A DNA stretch of 64,000 nt, from positions 43,410 through 107,409 of the forward strand of contig JAIYDN010000038.1 in the NCBI GenBank assembly GCA_027487485.1. Direction: 5' to 3'. A program made the translations under genes and the position numbers. The notes under the pieces were generated by a model, which was given only the letters and a program-made list of their open reading frames with translations, did no database searches and was not told where the DNA came from. Each line of letters starts with the position of its first letter. Position 1 is the first letter of the stretch. Source of the stretch: Planctomycetaceae bacterium. GTDB taxonomy: Bacteria; Planctomycetota; Planctomycetia; Pirellulales; Pirellulaceae. Below are positions 6,613-14,372 of this stretch, one piece after another.

Positions 6613-7980
6613 CTAAAGCGATTGCGCGACGGGTGTTCGGTAAGCGCTCATCGATGGGATCAATCCGGCCAACACCCCGATCACAATCAGGCCTGGAACG
6701 ATTAGAACTTCTTGCCAAGATTGAATATCCAGAAAATGGATTTGGACCCCAGTTGCAAGTTCTGTCCATGGGTTCGCAATCGGTCCAACAGCATGGCCAG
6801 CAACCCAGCCGATTCCACCGCCGATCAAAGCGATCAAAATCGACTCGATCAAAATGATATAGGTGATGTGATCGCGCGATGCACCTAGGGCTCGCATCAC
6901 TGCGATATCTCGTTTTCGTTCGCTCATGCTGTTGTAGATGCTAACCAAAATAGAGATAGCGCTAACAACGCAAACCATACTTGTTAATGCCAGCAAAGCC
7001 CATTTGATGGGTTTCACAAAGAACCCCAACAGTCCATTGATCTCGCTGATCGGTGAAACCGCCTGTGCAAACAAGGTTTTATTGACTTGGCGTTCCAACT
7101 GAATCGCATTCATGCCGCTTGGCTTGATAAGAATCGCGGTCACCTCTCTCTTCTCGATTGGCAATCGCACTTTCGACAATACAGACTCGCGTTCCGGTGC
7201 TTTGGCGGTTCCAGGCTTTTCGATACCAGACTGTTCATCGCGATCCGGCGCGACGTGACCTGCTAGAAGATAAAACCCTTCAATGTTCACAAACGCACCT
7301 CGATCGTTCGGAGTCCCCGTTGGTGCCAAGATCCCAACCACATGGAATGCTTCATCGTGAGCGACTCCGCCGGCAGCGCCGTGCGAGGCAAAAATCTCGC
7401 TGCCAATTCCAAGCTTCATTTCGGCCGCGACTTGCGATCCGATCACCGCTTCAAAGTACCCATGCTCTTCCGAATAATCAACGAAGTTTCGACCTTTGGT
7501 AAACGTGTAGGGTAAGTCGTCTCCATGGCGCAATTCGTTAAAGTAATCTGGAGTGGTTCCTACGCAGCGAAATGGACCTACGTAGTCACCCATACATAAC
7601 GGGATTGCGAATCCGCCTCGCATGTACTTGGAGTATTTGCCGTCGCGTTCCGGTTCATCTACGACCCCGCCGACGCGAGCGATCTCCTTTTGGCGACCAT
7701 CACCAGGCAGATATTCCATGTAGTACGAGTATTTCACATTCTCCACGGGGCGACTCAAAAAGAACACCGTGTTGAATGTGAGTTGAATGGAGCTTCCCTT
7801 TGCACCAACAATCAGGTTGTAGCCAACATTGCTAGTCCGCTCGAAGGTCTTTTCGACGACTCCCGAGATGGTCAAAACAACAACCACAAGGGCGACGCCC
7901 AAAGCCATTGAAAGAATGGTTAGGGCCGTGGGGAGCTTACGATAGAGTAGATTTCGTACGGCGATCGAAAATAGATTCAT
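6613..7980 (-). CDS. ABC transporter permease, FtsX/MacB family
   Basis: The protein is 455 aa. One membrane segment lies near residues 15-38 (LPTALTILSMALGVALVVVV). A large extracytoplasmic domain follows (to ~330), and three membrane segments sit in the C-terminal third, with the cytoplasmic RKRDIAVMRALGASR coupling motif between the first two. This is the FtsX/MacB/LolC topology: four membrane spans and a periplasmic domain that works mechanically on lipids, lipoproteins or exported substrates. The ATPase gene is immediately upstream, 33 bp away. The substrate cannot be told from sequence. Confidence 0.9.
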   Translation of the reverse strand: MNLFSIAVRNLLYRKLPTALTILSMALGVALVVVVLTISGVVEKTFERTSNVGYNLIVGAKGSSIQLTFNTVFFLSRPVENVKYSYYMEYLPGDGRQKEIARVGGVVDEPERDGKYSKYMRGGFAIPLCMGDYVGPFRCVGTTPDYFNELRHGDDLPYTFTKGRNFVDYSEEHGYFEAVIGSQVAAEMKLGIGSEIFASHGAAGGVAHDEAFHVVGILAPTGTPNDRGAFVNIEGFYLLAGHVAPDRDEQSGIEKPGTAKAPERESVLSKVRLPIEKREVTAILIKPSGMNAIQLERQVNKTLFAQAVSPISEINGLLGFFVKPIKWALLALTSMVCVVSAISILVSIYNSMSERKRDIAVMRALGASRDHITYIILIESILIALIGGGIGWVAGHAVGPIANPWTELATGVQIHFLDIQSWQEVLIVPGLIVIGVLAGLIPSMSAYRTPVAQSL

Positions 7981-8013
7981 TTGGAATTCGTTGGTCGAGT
8001 GTTTTCGAAGGCT

Positions 8014-8685
8014 CTAGGAAGCAGCTTTTGGGCGATTGAGTTTCTCGAGGCGTTCAACACGCCCAAACCGGCTCGAAATTTCATCGCTGTGCGTCACCAT
8101 CAAGATCGCCACGTTGTCTTCGCGGCAAACCTCTTGTATCAGTTCAATGATACGATCTTGATTTGCGGGGTCCACGTTGGCGGTTGGCTCATCGGCCAGC
8201 AGCAGACGTGGCTTATTAGCAAGAGCGCGTGCGACTGCCACCCGCTGCTGTTGACCCACGGACATTTGCGAGGGCAGATAGTGCATTCGATCGGCCAGGC
8301 CCACTCGCTCGATCAGTTCCTTGGCCCGCTCGAGGTTCATTTTCTTTCGCGCGAAGGTCATGCCAAGCTTCACGTTTTCCAGTGCCGTGAACGCAGGCAG
8401 CAGATTGAACGTTTGGAAAACGTAGCCCATCTTTGCAGCTCGAATACGATCCCGGCCCGTTTCTGAAAATTTCGTCAGTTCCATTCCGTCCAGCTTGATC
8501 GAGCCACTATCTGACCCAACGATGCCGGAGATCAAATGCAACAGAGTCGTTTTACCGCCACCACTTTCGCCACGTAGGACGACTTGCTCCCCTTCGGAGA
8601 TGCTAAGTCTTGGCATATCGATGATACTGATTCGGTTCCCGTCTGGGTCGACATACGACTTCTTCAAATCGACGATTTCAAGCAT
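8014..8685 (-). CDS. ABC transporter ATP-binding protein (LolD/MacB type)
   Basis: The protein is 223 aa from the ATG at 8685; a GTG at 8697 would add four residues. Walker A is GESGGGKTT (about residues 39-47), the signature is MSVGQQQRVAVARAL, Walker B is LLLADEPT, and the switch histidine lies in MVTHSDEIS. Its length and the Q-loop region (YVFQTFNLLPAFTALENV) fit the LolD/FtsE/MacB branch. It pairs with the FtsX-type permease 33 bp downstream. It lies seven to nineteen bases downstream of smpB, so all may be cotranscribed. Confidence 0.92.
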   Translation of the reverse strand: MLEIVDLKKSYVDPDGNRISIIDMPRLSISEGEQVVLRGESGGGKTTLLHLISGIVGSDSGSIKLDGMELTKFSETGRDRIRAAKMGYVFQTFNLLPAFTALENVKLGMTFARKKMNLERAKELIERVGLADRMHYLPSQMSVGQQQRVAVARALANKPRLLLADEPTANVDPANQDRIIELIQEVCREDNVAILMVTHSDEISSRFGRVERLEKLNRPKAAS

Positions 8686-8704
8686 GTTGCCTTGCACGGT
8701 CCAC

Positions 8705-9256
8705 CTAGCCTATCTTGCGATTCTTCATGACGCGTTGAATCTCTCGGTTCGCATCCGCCTTCTTCAGCGTCTCACGTTTGTCGTGAGCTTTCTTTCCCTT
8801 GCAAACAGCGATTACGCACTTCGCGACACCTCGGTCGGTGAAATAGACTCGCAGAGGCACCATGGTCAAGCCGCGTTCTTTGGCTCGGCCGGCAAACCTT
8901 GCGATTTCCCGTTGGTGCAGCAGCAGCTTTCTGATTCTTTTGGTGGGGTGGTTCCAAATACTTGCTTGACGATATTCATCGATCTCGCAGCCCACCAGCC
9001 ACATTTCTCCGTTCGTCAAACGCGCGTACGCTTCTTCGATGGAACAGCGACCATTGCGAAGGCTCTTCACTTCGCTGCCGTGAAGCACGATCCCACACTC
9101 GACCGAATCGAGTATCTCGTACTGATGACGAGCCTTACGGTTCTCGGTGACCATCTTGTGAGTTGGGGCGTTAGTCGCCTTCACTTCGGCGGCTTTGCCT
9201 TCTTTCTTTTTAGGCTTCGACGAGGGAGCCGTTGGTTGAGCTTTCTTTTTGTTCAA
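8705..9256 (-). CDS. smpB: SsrA-binding protein SmpB
   Basis: SmpB binds tmRNA and brings it to stalled ribosomes for trans-translation. The core begins RKARHQYEILDSVECGIVL and contains GSEVKSLRNG, a central NHPTKRIRKLLLH, GLTMVPLRVYF, and the basic tail KGKKAHDKRETLKKADANREI, all typical. The annotated start is a TTG two bases after the stop of the upstream membrane gene, giving 183 aa with a Lys/Ala/Pro-rich leader of about 34 residues. An internal ATG at 9154 would give 149 aa, also a normal SmpB length. No tmRNA gene was found nearby. Confidence 0.95.
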   Translation of the reverse strand: MNKKKAQPTAPSSKPKKKEGKAAEVKATNAPTHKMVTENRKARHQYEILDSVECGIVLHGSEVKSLRNGRCSIEEAYARLTNGEMWLVGCEIDEYRQASIWNHPTKRIRKLLLHQREIARFAGRAKERGLTMVPLRVYFTDRGVAKCVIAVCKGKKAHDKRETLKKADANREIQRVMKNRKIG

Positions 9257-9258
9257 GC

Positions 9259-11097
9259 TTATGGTTTCGTTGGCAGAATGGTCGCACGGGCAGGATTGGC
9301 ATCTTGGAATTCGAAAACGGCAAAGGTCGAATTCGAATCGTCGTCAGCAGGGTAGAGCATTGGAAGCAACAGAGGCGACTGACGCAATACTCTTCTGTCC
9401 AACAAAACATACCTTATGCCATACTGGTTACGAAGATCAAGGAGCTTTTGTTCTGTCCAAGGCTGCAAGATTTTTTGTTCGTTAAACTGATATGCATTCG
9501 CAAGTCGACTCCCCCATTCAACCAGGGCAACGGCGTTTTGCGGAGCATCTTTCCAGCAAGCCAATTCGGCGCGACCCGTGTGCCATTTGAAGGATTGCTG
9601 GCGCCGAGGAGTCAGCCACAGCCCGTCCTTGTCTGTGTTTTCCCTAATCCACCCGCAAACTGCCACCCAATCACGATAGTGTTTTTGCTGATCTTCAAGC
9701 GTATCGGTCTTGACGATCAGATGAGCTTTGTCACCTGCCGGGATGGTCTCTCGGAAAGCTCCATCCAAGCGCACGTAAAGCAGTAAATAGCCTGGACACA
9801 AGATAGCGAGCCATACCAACCATCGCATTCTTTTCGGCTTCGTCTGATGGACAATCCAGCCTGATCCAAACGCAATCGCAACCGCTCCGATCATCATAGG
9901 CATTGCCACATCGTTCCATCGAAACCAGTAAAAACGCAGGATTTTAGCCGCGATTTCTGGCCGCTGGGTCGAAAAAACCAGATCGATGGTCAGCCCCATC
10001 ATCGCGATTGCAAAAGCGAACAATCCACATCCAAAGATAAACTGAATCCCGCGTGGGAGGCTTCGGAAAGCAAGCTGCCAATCCATCGCCATCGACCAAA
10101 ACAAATTAGGGAGATACTTCGGCACTTCGGCTTCGACAGCTATCTGGCCGGATTTCTTGGAGGGCTTCGAGAAGGCAATCGCAACAAGGAAGAACAACGC
10201 GATCAGAAGCTCTGCTCCAAACCATCGCCATCGTTCAGGACTGAAACGGGTAGGAACCAAATGATGCCCTAGTCGAAGGTATGCCTGCTTGACAGCACTT
10301 TCCGTTGCAACAGAGGTCGTAGCGTTCCAGTCAATCAAAAGTGCAGGCAAAGCACCAATCATCACACCGAAAAAGCAAAGGAGCCAGCCGTTCCTATTGG
10401 TACCGATCCAATGCCTAAATCGCATCGTCCATGGGTTAGAAATACCCAACTGTCGTGGATCTGTCCCCGCAAAGTCGAGAAAAAACGAAACACAAGCGAC
10501 GCACAAAATGACCCATATCCCGGTCACCACGTGAAATGCACTTGCGAACCCTAAAAACGCCCAGGCATAAGTCCATCGCCGGCGAATCGCCATCGCAAGT
10601 CCAAGGAAGATAAAGGCGTATGCGACACCCTTCGATTCGCAACCACCTATTACCCATTCGCCCGCCCAGTGTCCCCAGTGCATGCCGCAAAGCCAAATGA
10701 TTCCCCAGACGGTTCCTGTCATAGGCATATACTGATGCAACGGTCCCGAATTGCGATCAATAACCCACAGCGACCTTGCTAAAAAAGTCCAAGACGATGC
10801 CAAGGCGATCCAAACAAGGAATCGGCCGGTCCAAACCGCTTGGGAAATCTCGAACCATTGAGTCAGATATCCAAACGTGGCAAAGAAAAGCCAATGCGCA
10901 TCGCCCGATTCCAAGAAAAGATCCCCCTTCCCAAAACTGGGATCCCAGAAATGAGCTGCTTTGGTCCAATAATGAGGTTCGTTCACCGAAGGGACTGAAT
11001 AACCAGCGTAAACCAGAAAAACACAGAACACTCCCACCAAATCCAACCAAATCGACTGAGCGATCGCTCGAACAGATTCCGTTTTGGGATTTGCCAT
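9259..11097 (-). CDS. Multi-spanning membrane protein (DUF6798-like)
   Basis: The protein is 612 aa from the ATG at 11097; a TTG at 11169 would add 24 residues. It has about ten or more hydrophobic spans, rich in Trp. An early conserved-looking block (EPHYWTKAAHFWDPSFGKG) is followed by SGDAHWLFFATFGYLTQW, and the C-terminal soluble portion is about 120 residues (DTLEDQQKHYRDWVAVC, then LWLTPRRQQSFKWHTGRAE). The overall form resembles planctomycetal membrane proteins carrying DUF6798 and is reminiscent of glycosyltransferase-type polytopic enzymes, but no catalytic motif is certain. It sits two bases upstream of smpB, so translation may be coupled. Confidence 0.7.
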   Translation of the reverse strand: MANPKTESVRAIAQSIWLDLVGVFCVFLVYAGYSVPSVNEPHYWTKAAHFWDPSFGKGDLFLESGDAHWLFFATFGYLTQWFEISQAVWTGRFLVWIALASSWTFLARSLWVIDRNSGPLHQYMPMTGTVWGIIWLCGMHWGHWAGEWVIGGCESKGVAYAFIFLGLAMAIRRRWTYAWAFLGFASAFHVVTGIWVILCVACVSFFLDFAGTDPRQLGISNPWTMRFRHWIGTNRNGWLLCFFGVMIGALPALLIDWNATTSVATESAVKQAYLRLGHHLVPTRFSPERWRWFGAELLIALFFLVAIAFSKPSKKSGQIAVEAEVPKYLPNLFWSMAMDWQLAFRSLPRGIQFIFGCGLFAFAIAMMGLTIDLVFSTQRPEIAAKILRFYWFRWNDVAMPMMIGAVAIAFGSGWIVHQTKPKRMRWLVWLAILCPGYLLLYVRLDGAFRETIPAGDKAHLIVKTDTLEDQQKHYRDWVAVCGWIRENTDKDGLWLTPRRQQSFKWHTGRAELACWKDAPQNAVALVEWGSRLANAYQFNEQKILQPWTEQKLLDLRNQYGIRYVLLDRRVLRQSPLLLPMLYPADDDSNSTFAVFEFQDANPARATILPTKP

Positions 11098-11218
11098 GGT
11101 AAAGCGGTACTCCGGAGGAACAACGGTTTTAAAGATGGAAACCAGTGACGATTGAGCAGCCAGAAGCAATCTTCAAGTAAATTTTTGGAAAATTCTTCTT
11201 GACAGCCCCGCGTTTTTC

Positions 11219-11246
11219 TTGACTGTCACACAGTTGCATTTAGAGT
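11219..11246 (+). promoter_or_regulatory. Candidate sigma-70 promoter of csrA
   Basis: TTGACT at 11219-11224, a 16-bp spacer and TAGAGT at 11241-11246 precede csrA by about 120 bp. A second TTGACA lies 20 bp upstream without a good -10. The leader of about 115 nt is long enough for post-transcriptional control. The GGA-containing sites near the start (gaggaagggaag) could also bind CsrA itself. Confidence 0.45.
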
Positions 11247-11367
11247 TGGAGGTACATCGATCAAGTGCGTAGCCATTCAAAGCCATCTTGAGCAGCATCA
11301 AGCAGATTGAATCTACAACCATTTTAGGAGTTGGGTATTTTGCCCAAGGATCAGAGGAAGGGAAGTC

Positions 11368-11586
11368 ATGTTAGTACTATCTCGAAAAAAGAACGAGAGC
11401 ATCGTCATCAATAATGAGATCACGATCGTCGTGGTCGAAATTCGTGGCGACAAAGTCCGTCTAGGGGTGGAAGCCCCTCGCGAGGTGCCCGTGCATCGCC
11501 GTGAGGTTTTTGACGCGATCCAGCGAAATCTAGATGACCAGGGAAACGAACAAGCCCGCGAGCCAGAGCGGACAGAAGAGATTTAA
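11368..11586 (+). CDS. csrA: Carbon storage regulator CsrA
   Basis: CsrA is a small dimeric RNA-binding protein that recognises GGA in mRNA leaders and controls translation and stability. The 72-aa protein begins MLVLSRKKNESIVI, contains ITIVVVEIRGDKVRLGVEAP and VPVHRREVFDAIQ, and keeps the RNA-contacting N-terminal strand and the R of the HRREV region. A strong ribosome-binding site (gaggaagggaag) precedes the ATG. It stands alone, with a membrane gene diverging on the left and tRNA-Glu downstream. Confidence 0.96.
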   Translation: MLVLSRKKNESIVINNEITIVVVEIRGDKVRLGVEAPREVPVHRREVFDAIQRNLDDQGNEQAREPERTEEI

Positions 11587-11637
11587 ATTCTTGGGCGCCA
11601 TTTTGGACAAGTTCCACACTGGCATTCATGTCTCGAC

Positions 11638-11665
11638 TTGACAGGTAATTGGAAGCTCGTACACT
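11638..11665 (+). promoter_or_regulatory. Candidate sigma-70 promoter of tRNA-Glu
   Basis: A consensus TTGACA at 11638-11643 is followed after 16 bp by TACACT at 11660-11665, about 40 bp upstream of the tRNA 5' end. Confidence 0.55.
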
Positions 11666-11704
11666 GTCGCAAAGTAGTGAATCAAAAACGGTTCACGACA
11701 CCAT

Positions 11705-11777
11705 GGCCCCGTCGTCTAGAGGCCTAGGACATCGCCCTTTCACGGCGGTAACACGGGTTCGACTCCCGTCGGGGTCA
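11705..11777 (+). tRNA. tRNA-Glu (anticodon TTC)
   Basis: The 73-nt gene folds as a full cloverleaf. The acceptor arms ggccccg and cggggtc pair with one G-T. The D-arm is gtctagaggcctaggac. The anticodon stem is tcgcc/ggcgg around the loop ctttcac (anticodon TTC). The T-arm is acgggttcgactcccgt. The discriminator base is A and CCA is not encoded. The sequence is close to bacterial tRNA-Glu. Confidence 0.97.
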
Positions 11778-11815
11778 CTAGGTTCAATTTCAATAGCCAT
11801 CCGGCTCCATCAAGA

Positions 11816-11839
11816 CCCTGCAAATCGCAGGGTTTTTTT
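11816..11839 (+). terminator. Intrinsic terminator after tRNA-Glu
   Basis: The stem ccctgc / gcaggg with loop aaatc is followed by seven T residues. It lies about 38 bp after the tRNA and fits a Rho-independent terminator for that transcript. Confidence 0.9.
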
Positions 11840-11920
11840 GTGTCTTGAGTTTTGCCGATGGCTCCCTCCGGGGCATTGGATGTCTCACTCGGTACAACTT
11901 TCTCGCCTGCACCGCGCCCG

Positions 11921-12520
11921 CTTCCGCCGAGCTTGTCTCGGCAGAACGCACAAATGGAAGCTACTTGCCACCGCGAATCAGCACGCAGGCTCCGACCGGG
12001 ACAAGCCCGACGGAGGCCCAAAGCCGAAGTGTATATTGGGGGCAATGCATTTCTTGTAGCATTCATCTGTTGCTTCCGACCGGGGCAAGCCCGACGGAAA
12101 GCAAAGTCGATTTTTGACTGTTGGTTGATGCTTTAAACTAGCGCGCATTCCACTGCCAGCTTTCGTTGCGCTCGCTTCCGTGGAGCTTGTCTCGGCGGAG
12201 CACACAACTGGAAGCTACTTGCTGCCGCAAATCAACACGCAGGCTCCGACTGGGGCAAGCCCGACGGAGGCCCAAAGCCGAAGGGTATACTGGGGACAAT
12301 GCATTTCTTGTGGCATTCAGTTGTTGCTTCCGACCGGGGCAAGCCCGGCGGAAAGCAAATGTCGATTTTTGACTGTTGGTTGATGCTTTAAATTAGTGCG
12401 TATTCCATTGCCAGCTTTCGTTGCGCTCGCTTCCGTCGAGCTTGTCTCGGCGGAGCACACAACTGGAAGCTACTTGTTGCTTCCGACCGGGGCGAGCGCA
12501 GCGGAAAGCTCATGTCGGTT
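11921..12520. repeat. 255-bp tandem repeat array, about 2.4 copies, with internal hairpins
   Basis: Unit 1 (11921-12174) and unit 2 (12175-12429) are close to 90% alike by eye. A third copy starts at 12430 but jumps internally from ggaagctacttg to the terminal hairpin, so it is deleted in the middle. Each unit carries cgagcttgtctcgg near its start and a dyad of the form ttccgaccggggcaagcccg followed by acggaa near its end. Any short reading frames (peptides with GQARRRPKAE) just follow the repeat and are not taken as genes. Confidence 0.9.
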
Positions 12521-12910
12521 GTTCTCCTTGTGGGCTCCAAATTGCTGTTGCTTGGCATGTGTCGCGATTTTAAGTCGTGTAGGACTACGAACAAGCCGAT
12601 CGTGATGAATTGTTGAATCGACTTGGATCAACAGAAGGGGAGGGCGAGGGTTCTTTCAAGGTGCTTCAAGATGAAAGCACGATATCCGGAGCGATGATTG
12701 ATCGAGCGATGGCAGCTGACTTGGATTCGATGCTTGGCGATATCGAAAACGAGCGGGTGTGGAAACGACAAGCTCGCCATCGGCATCTTCTAAGATAGCG
12801 ATAAGCGTTTGGGAGCAATCCAATGCGCATAAGCCTCTGCAGGGGGCCATTTCACTTAATCGATACCATCGGGGGCTAGGTGCTGGCGGTCGTGGGGGGC
12901 CGTTGTTGCC
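12521..12910. other. Region with no firm gene; two competing small frames
   Basis: A plus-strand frame of 62 aa (12610-12798, MLNRLGSTEGEGEG..., with DRAMAADLDSMLGDIE) overlaps a minus-strand frame of 64 aa (12656-12850, MAPCRGLCALDCSQTLIAIL...). Both have protein-like composition, but neither has a clear ribosome-binding site or known family. At most one can be real. The rest is noncoding sequence downstream of zwf. Confidence 0.5.
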
Positions 12911-14359
12911 TTAAATGATCGGGCAAACGTCGAACCAGGATCGGCCTTGTGATTCCATCCATTCTGTTGCTTGTATTGGGCCCCACATCCCAGGCTCGTA
13001 AGTAAAGAGCGATGGCGCTGCGGGGCTCTTCCAAGCCGCGATGATCGGGTCGATGATGCGCCAAGCCTGTTCGACTTCGTCGCTTCTGGCGAACAAGCTC
13101 GGATCACCAACGATCGCATCCAACAGAAGACGTTGGTAAGCGTCAGGGAGTTCTTTACCGCTGGTATCAAAACGGAAATCTAGATTGCTCAAACGCATTT
13201 TCATATCCGAGTCAGGCACTTTCGACTGGAAGTCCAATTGGATTCCCTCGGCCGGTTGAATCTGGATCACAAGCCGGTTGGCTTCGGGGCGAAAGGATTT
13301 CTGATCTCCGAAAAGCATGTGCGGAGGTTCGCGAAATTGAATTACGATTTGAGTCGTGCGGCAGCTCATGGCCTTGCCGCTGCGCAGATAAAACGGAACG
13401 CCTTTCCATCGCCAGTTGTCGATGAACAACTTGAAGGCGGCAAATGTTTCGGTAATGCTTTCGTCTGGGATTCCTTGTTCATCGGAATAGCCGGCATACT
13501 GACCTCGCACGCCGTATTCGGCAAAATCACTTCCCTTGTAAGGCCGGACCGCCTGAAGCACTTTTACTTTTTCATCGCGTACCATTTCGCCTGTGAAGCG
13601 AACTGGTGCTTCCATCGCCGTCATCATCATCAATTGAAAGATGTGGTTCTGAAACATGTCGCGTAGGATGCCAGCCTTGTCGTAATAATCACCTCGACGG
13701 CCAACTTTGACCTCTTCTGCAACGGTAATCTGCACGTGGTCGATATAGTTTCGATTCCAAATGGGTTCGAAAATGGTGTTGCCAAATCGCAGCACCAACA
13801 TGTTTTGAACCGTTTCCTTGCCCAAGTAGTGGTCGATGCGATAGATCTGGTCTTCGCGAAAGGTTTGGTGGATCGACTTGTTTAGCTCATTGGCACTTGC
13901 TAGGTCGGTTCCAAAGGGCTTTTCGATCACCACTCGTCTATGCCCATTTTTCTCAGTATTCAAGCCAGCCTTGCCGAGCTGTGCGATGGCTGCCGCATAG
14001 AGCTGCGGCATCGTTGAGAGATAGTAAACGCGATCTGTCGTTAGCGATTGTTCAAGTTCGTTCAAAAAATTCGCGAGCTTGTGAAAGTCCTCTTCGTTTC
14101 CAATATCACCTGGATGATAGAAGACATTGTTGGAAAACGCTTGCCAAGATTCGTTGTCGAATTCCCCTTTGACGTATTTGGCGGTGGATTCGGTCAGTTG
14201 CGCTCGCCATTGTTCGGTCGTGAACGGACTACGTGCAACACCAACGATTCGAGTTGGGTTGGGGAGCCTTCCGCGTTGGAATTGTCGATACAATGCCGGG
14301 ATGAGCTTCCGGCTGGTTAAGTCGCCGGAAGCTCCGAAAATCACCATCGTGTTCGACAT
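12911..14359 (-). CDS. zwf: Glucose-6-phosphate 1-dehydrogenase
   Basis: The enzyme oxidises glucose-6-phosphate to 6-phosphogluconolactone with NADP+, the entry step of the oxidative pentose phosphate pathway in the cytoplasm. The ATG at 14359 gives 482 aa, normal for the family. The nucleotide-binding motif is VIFGASGDLTSRKLIPAL at the N-terminus. The substrate-binding and catalytic RIDHYLGKETVQN is intact, as are VIEKPFGTD and YLRSGKAM. A longer frame upstream would overlap the neighbouring gene and is not used. The SurA/PpiD-like gene ends 13 bp upstream on the same strand. No gnd or pgl gene is adjacent. Confidence 0.96.
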   Translation of the reverse strand: MSNTMVIFGASGDLTSRKLIPALYRQFQRGRLPNPTRIVGVARSPFTTEQWRAQLTESTAKYVKGEFDNESWQAFSNNVFYHPGDIGNEEDFHKLANFLNELEQSLTTDRVYYLSTMPQLYAAAIAQLGKAGLNTEKNGHRRVVIEKPFGTDLASANELNKSIHQTFREDQIYRIDHYLGKETVQNMLVLRFGNTIFEPIWNRNYIDHVQITVAEEVKVGRRGDYYDKAGILRDMFQNHIFQLMMMTAMEAPVRFTGEMVRDEKVKVLQAVRPYKGSDFAEYGVRGQYAGYSDEQGIPDESITETFAAFKLFIDNWRWKGVPFYLRSGKAMSCRTTQIVIQFREPPHMLFGDQKSFRPEANRLVIQIQPAEGIQLDFQSKVPDSDMKMRLSNLDFRFDTSGKELPDAYQRLLLDAIVGDPSLFARSDEVEQAWRIIDPIIAAWKSPAAPSLFTYEPGMWGPIQATEWMESQGRSWFDVCPII

Positions 14360-14372
14360 AAGTCTTTGGTTT

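Noticed and set aside
11852..12372. Short plus-strand frames with GQARRRPKAE-like peptides
   Set aside because: They follow the 255-bp repeat copy by copy, lack ribosome-binding sites and are interrupted in the third copy.
11705..12520. Integrated mobile element at tRNA-Glu
   Set aside because: No integrase, no direct repeat of the tRNA 3' end and no cargo genes are present.
12610..12850. Two mutually exclusive small genes, one on each strand
   Set aside because: Neither shows a family, ribosome-binding site or context; only noted as an uncertain region.
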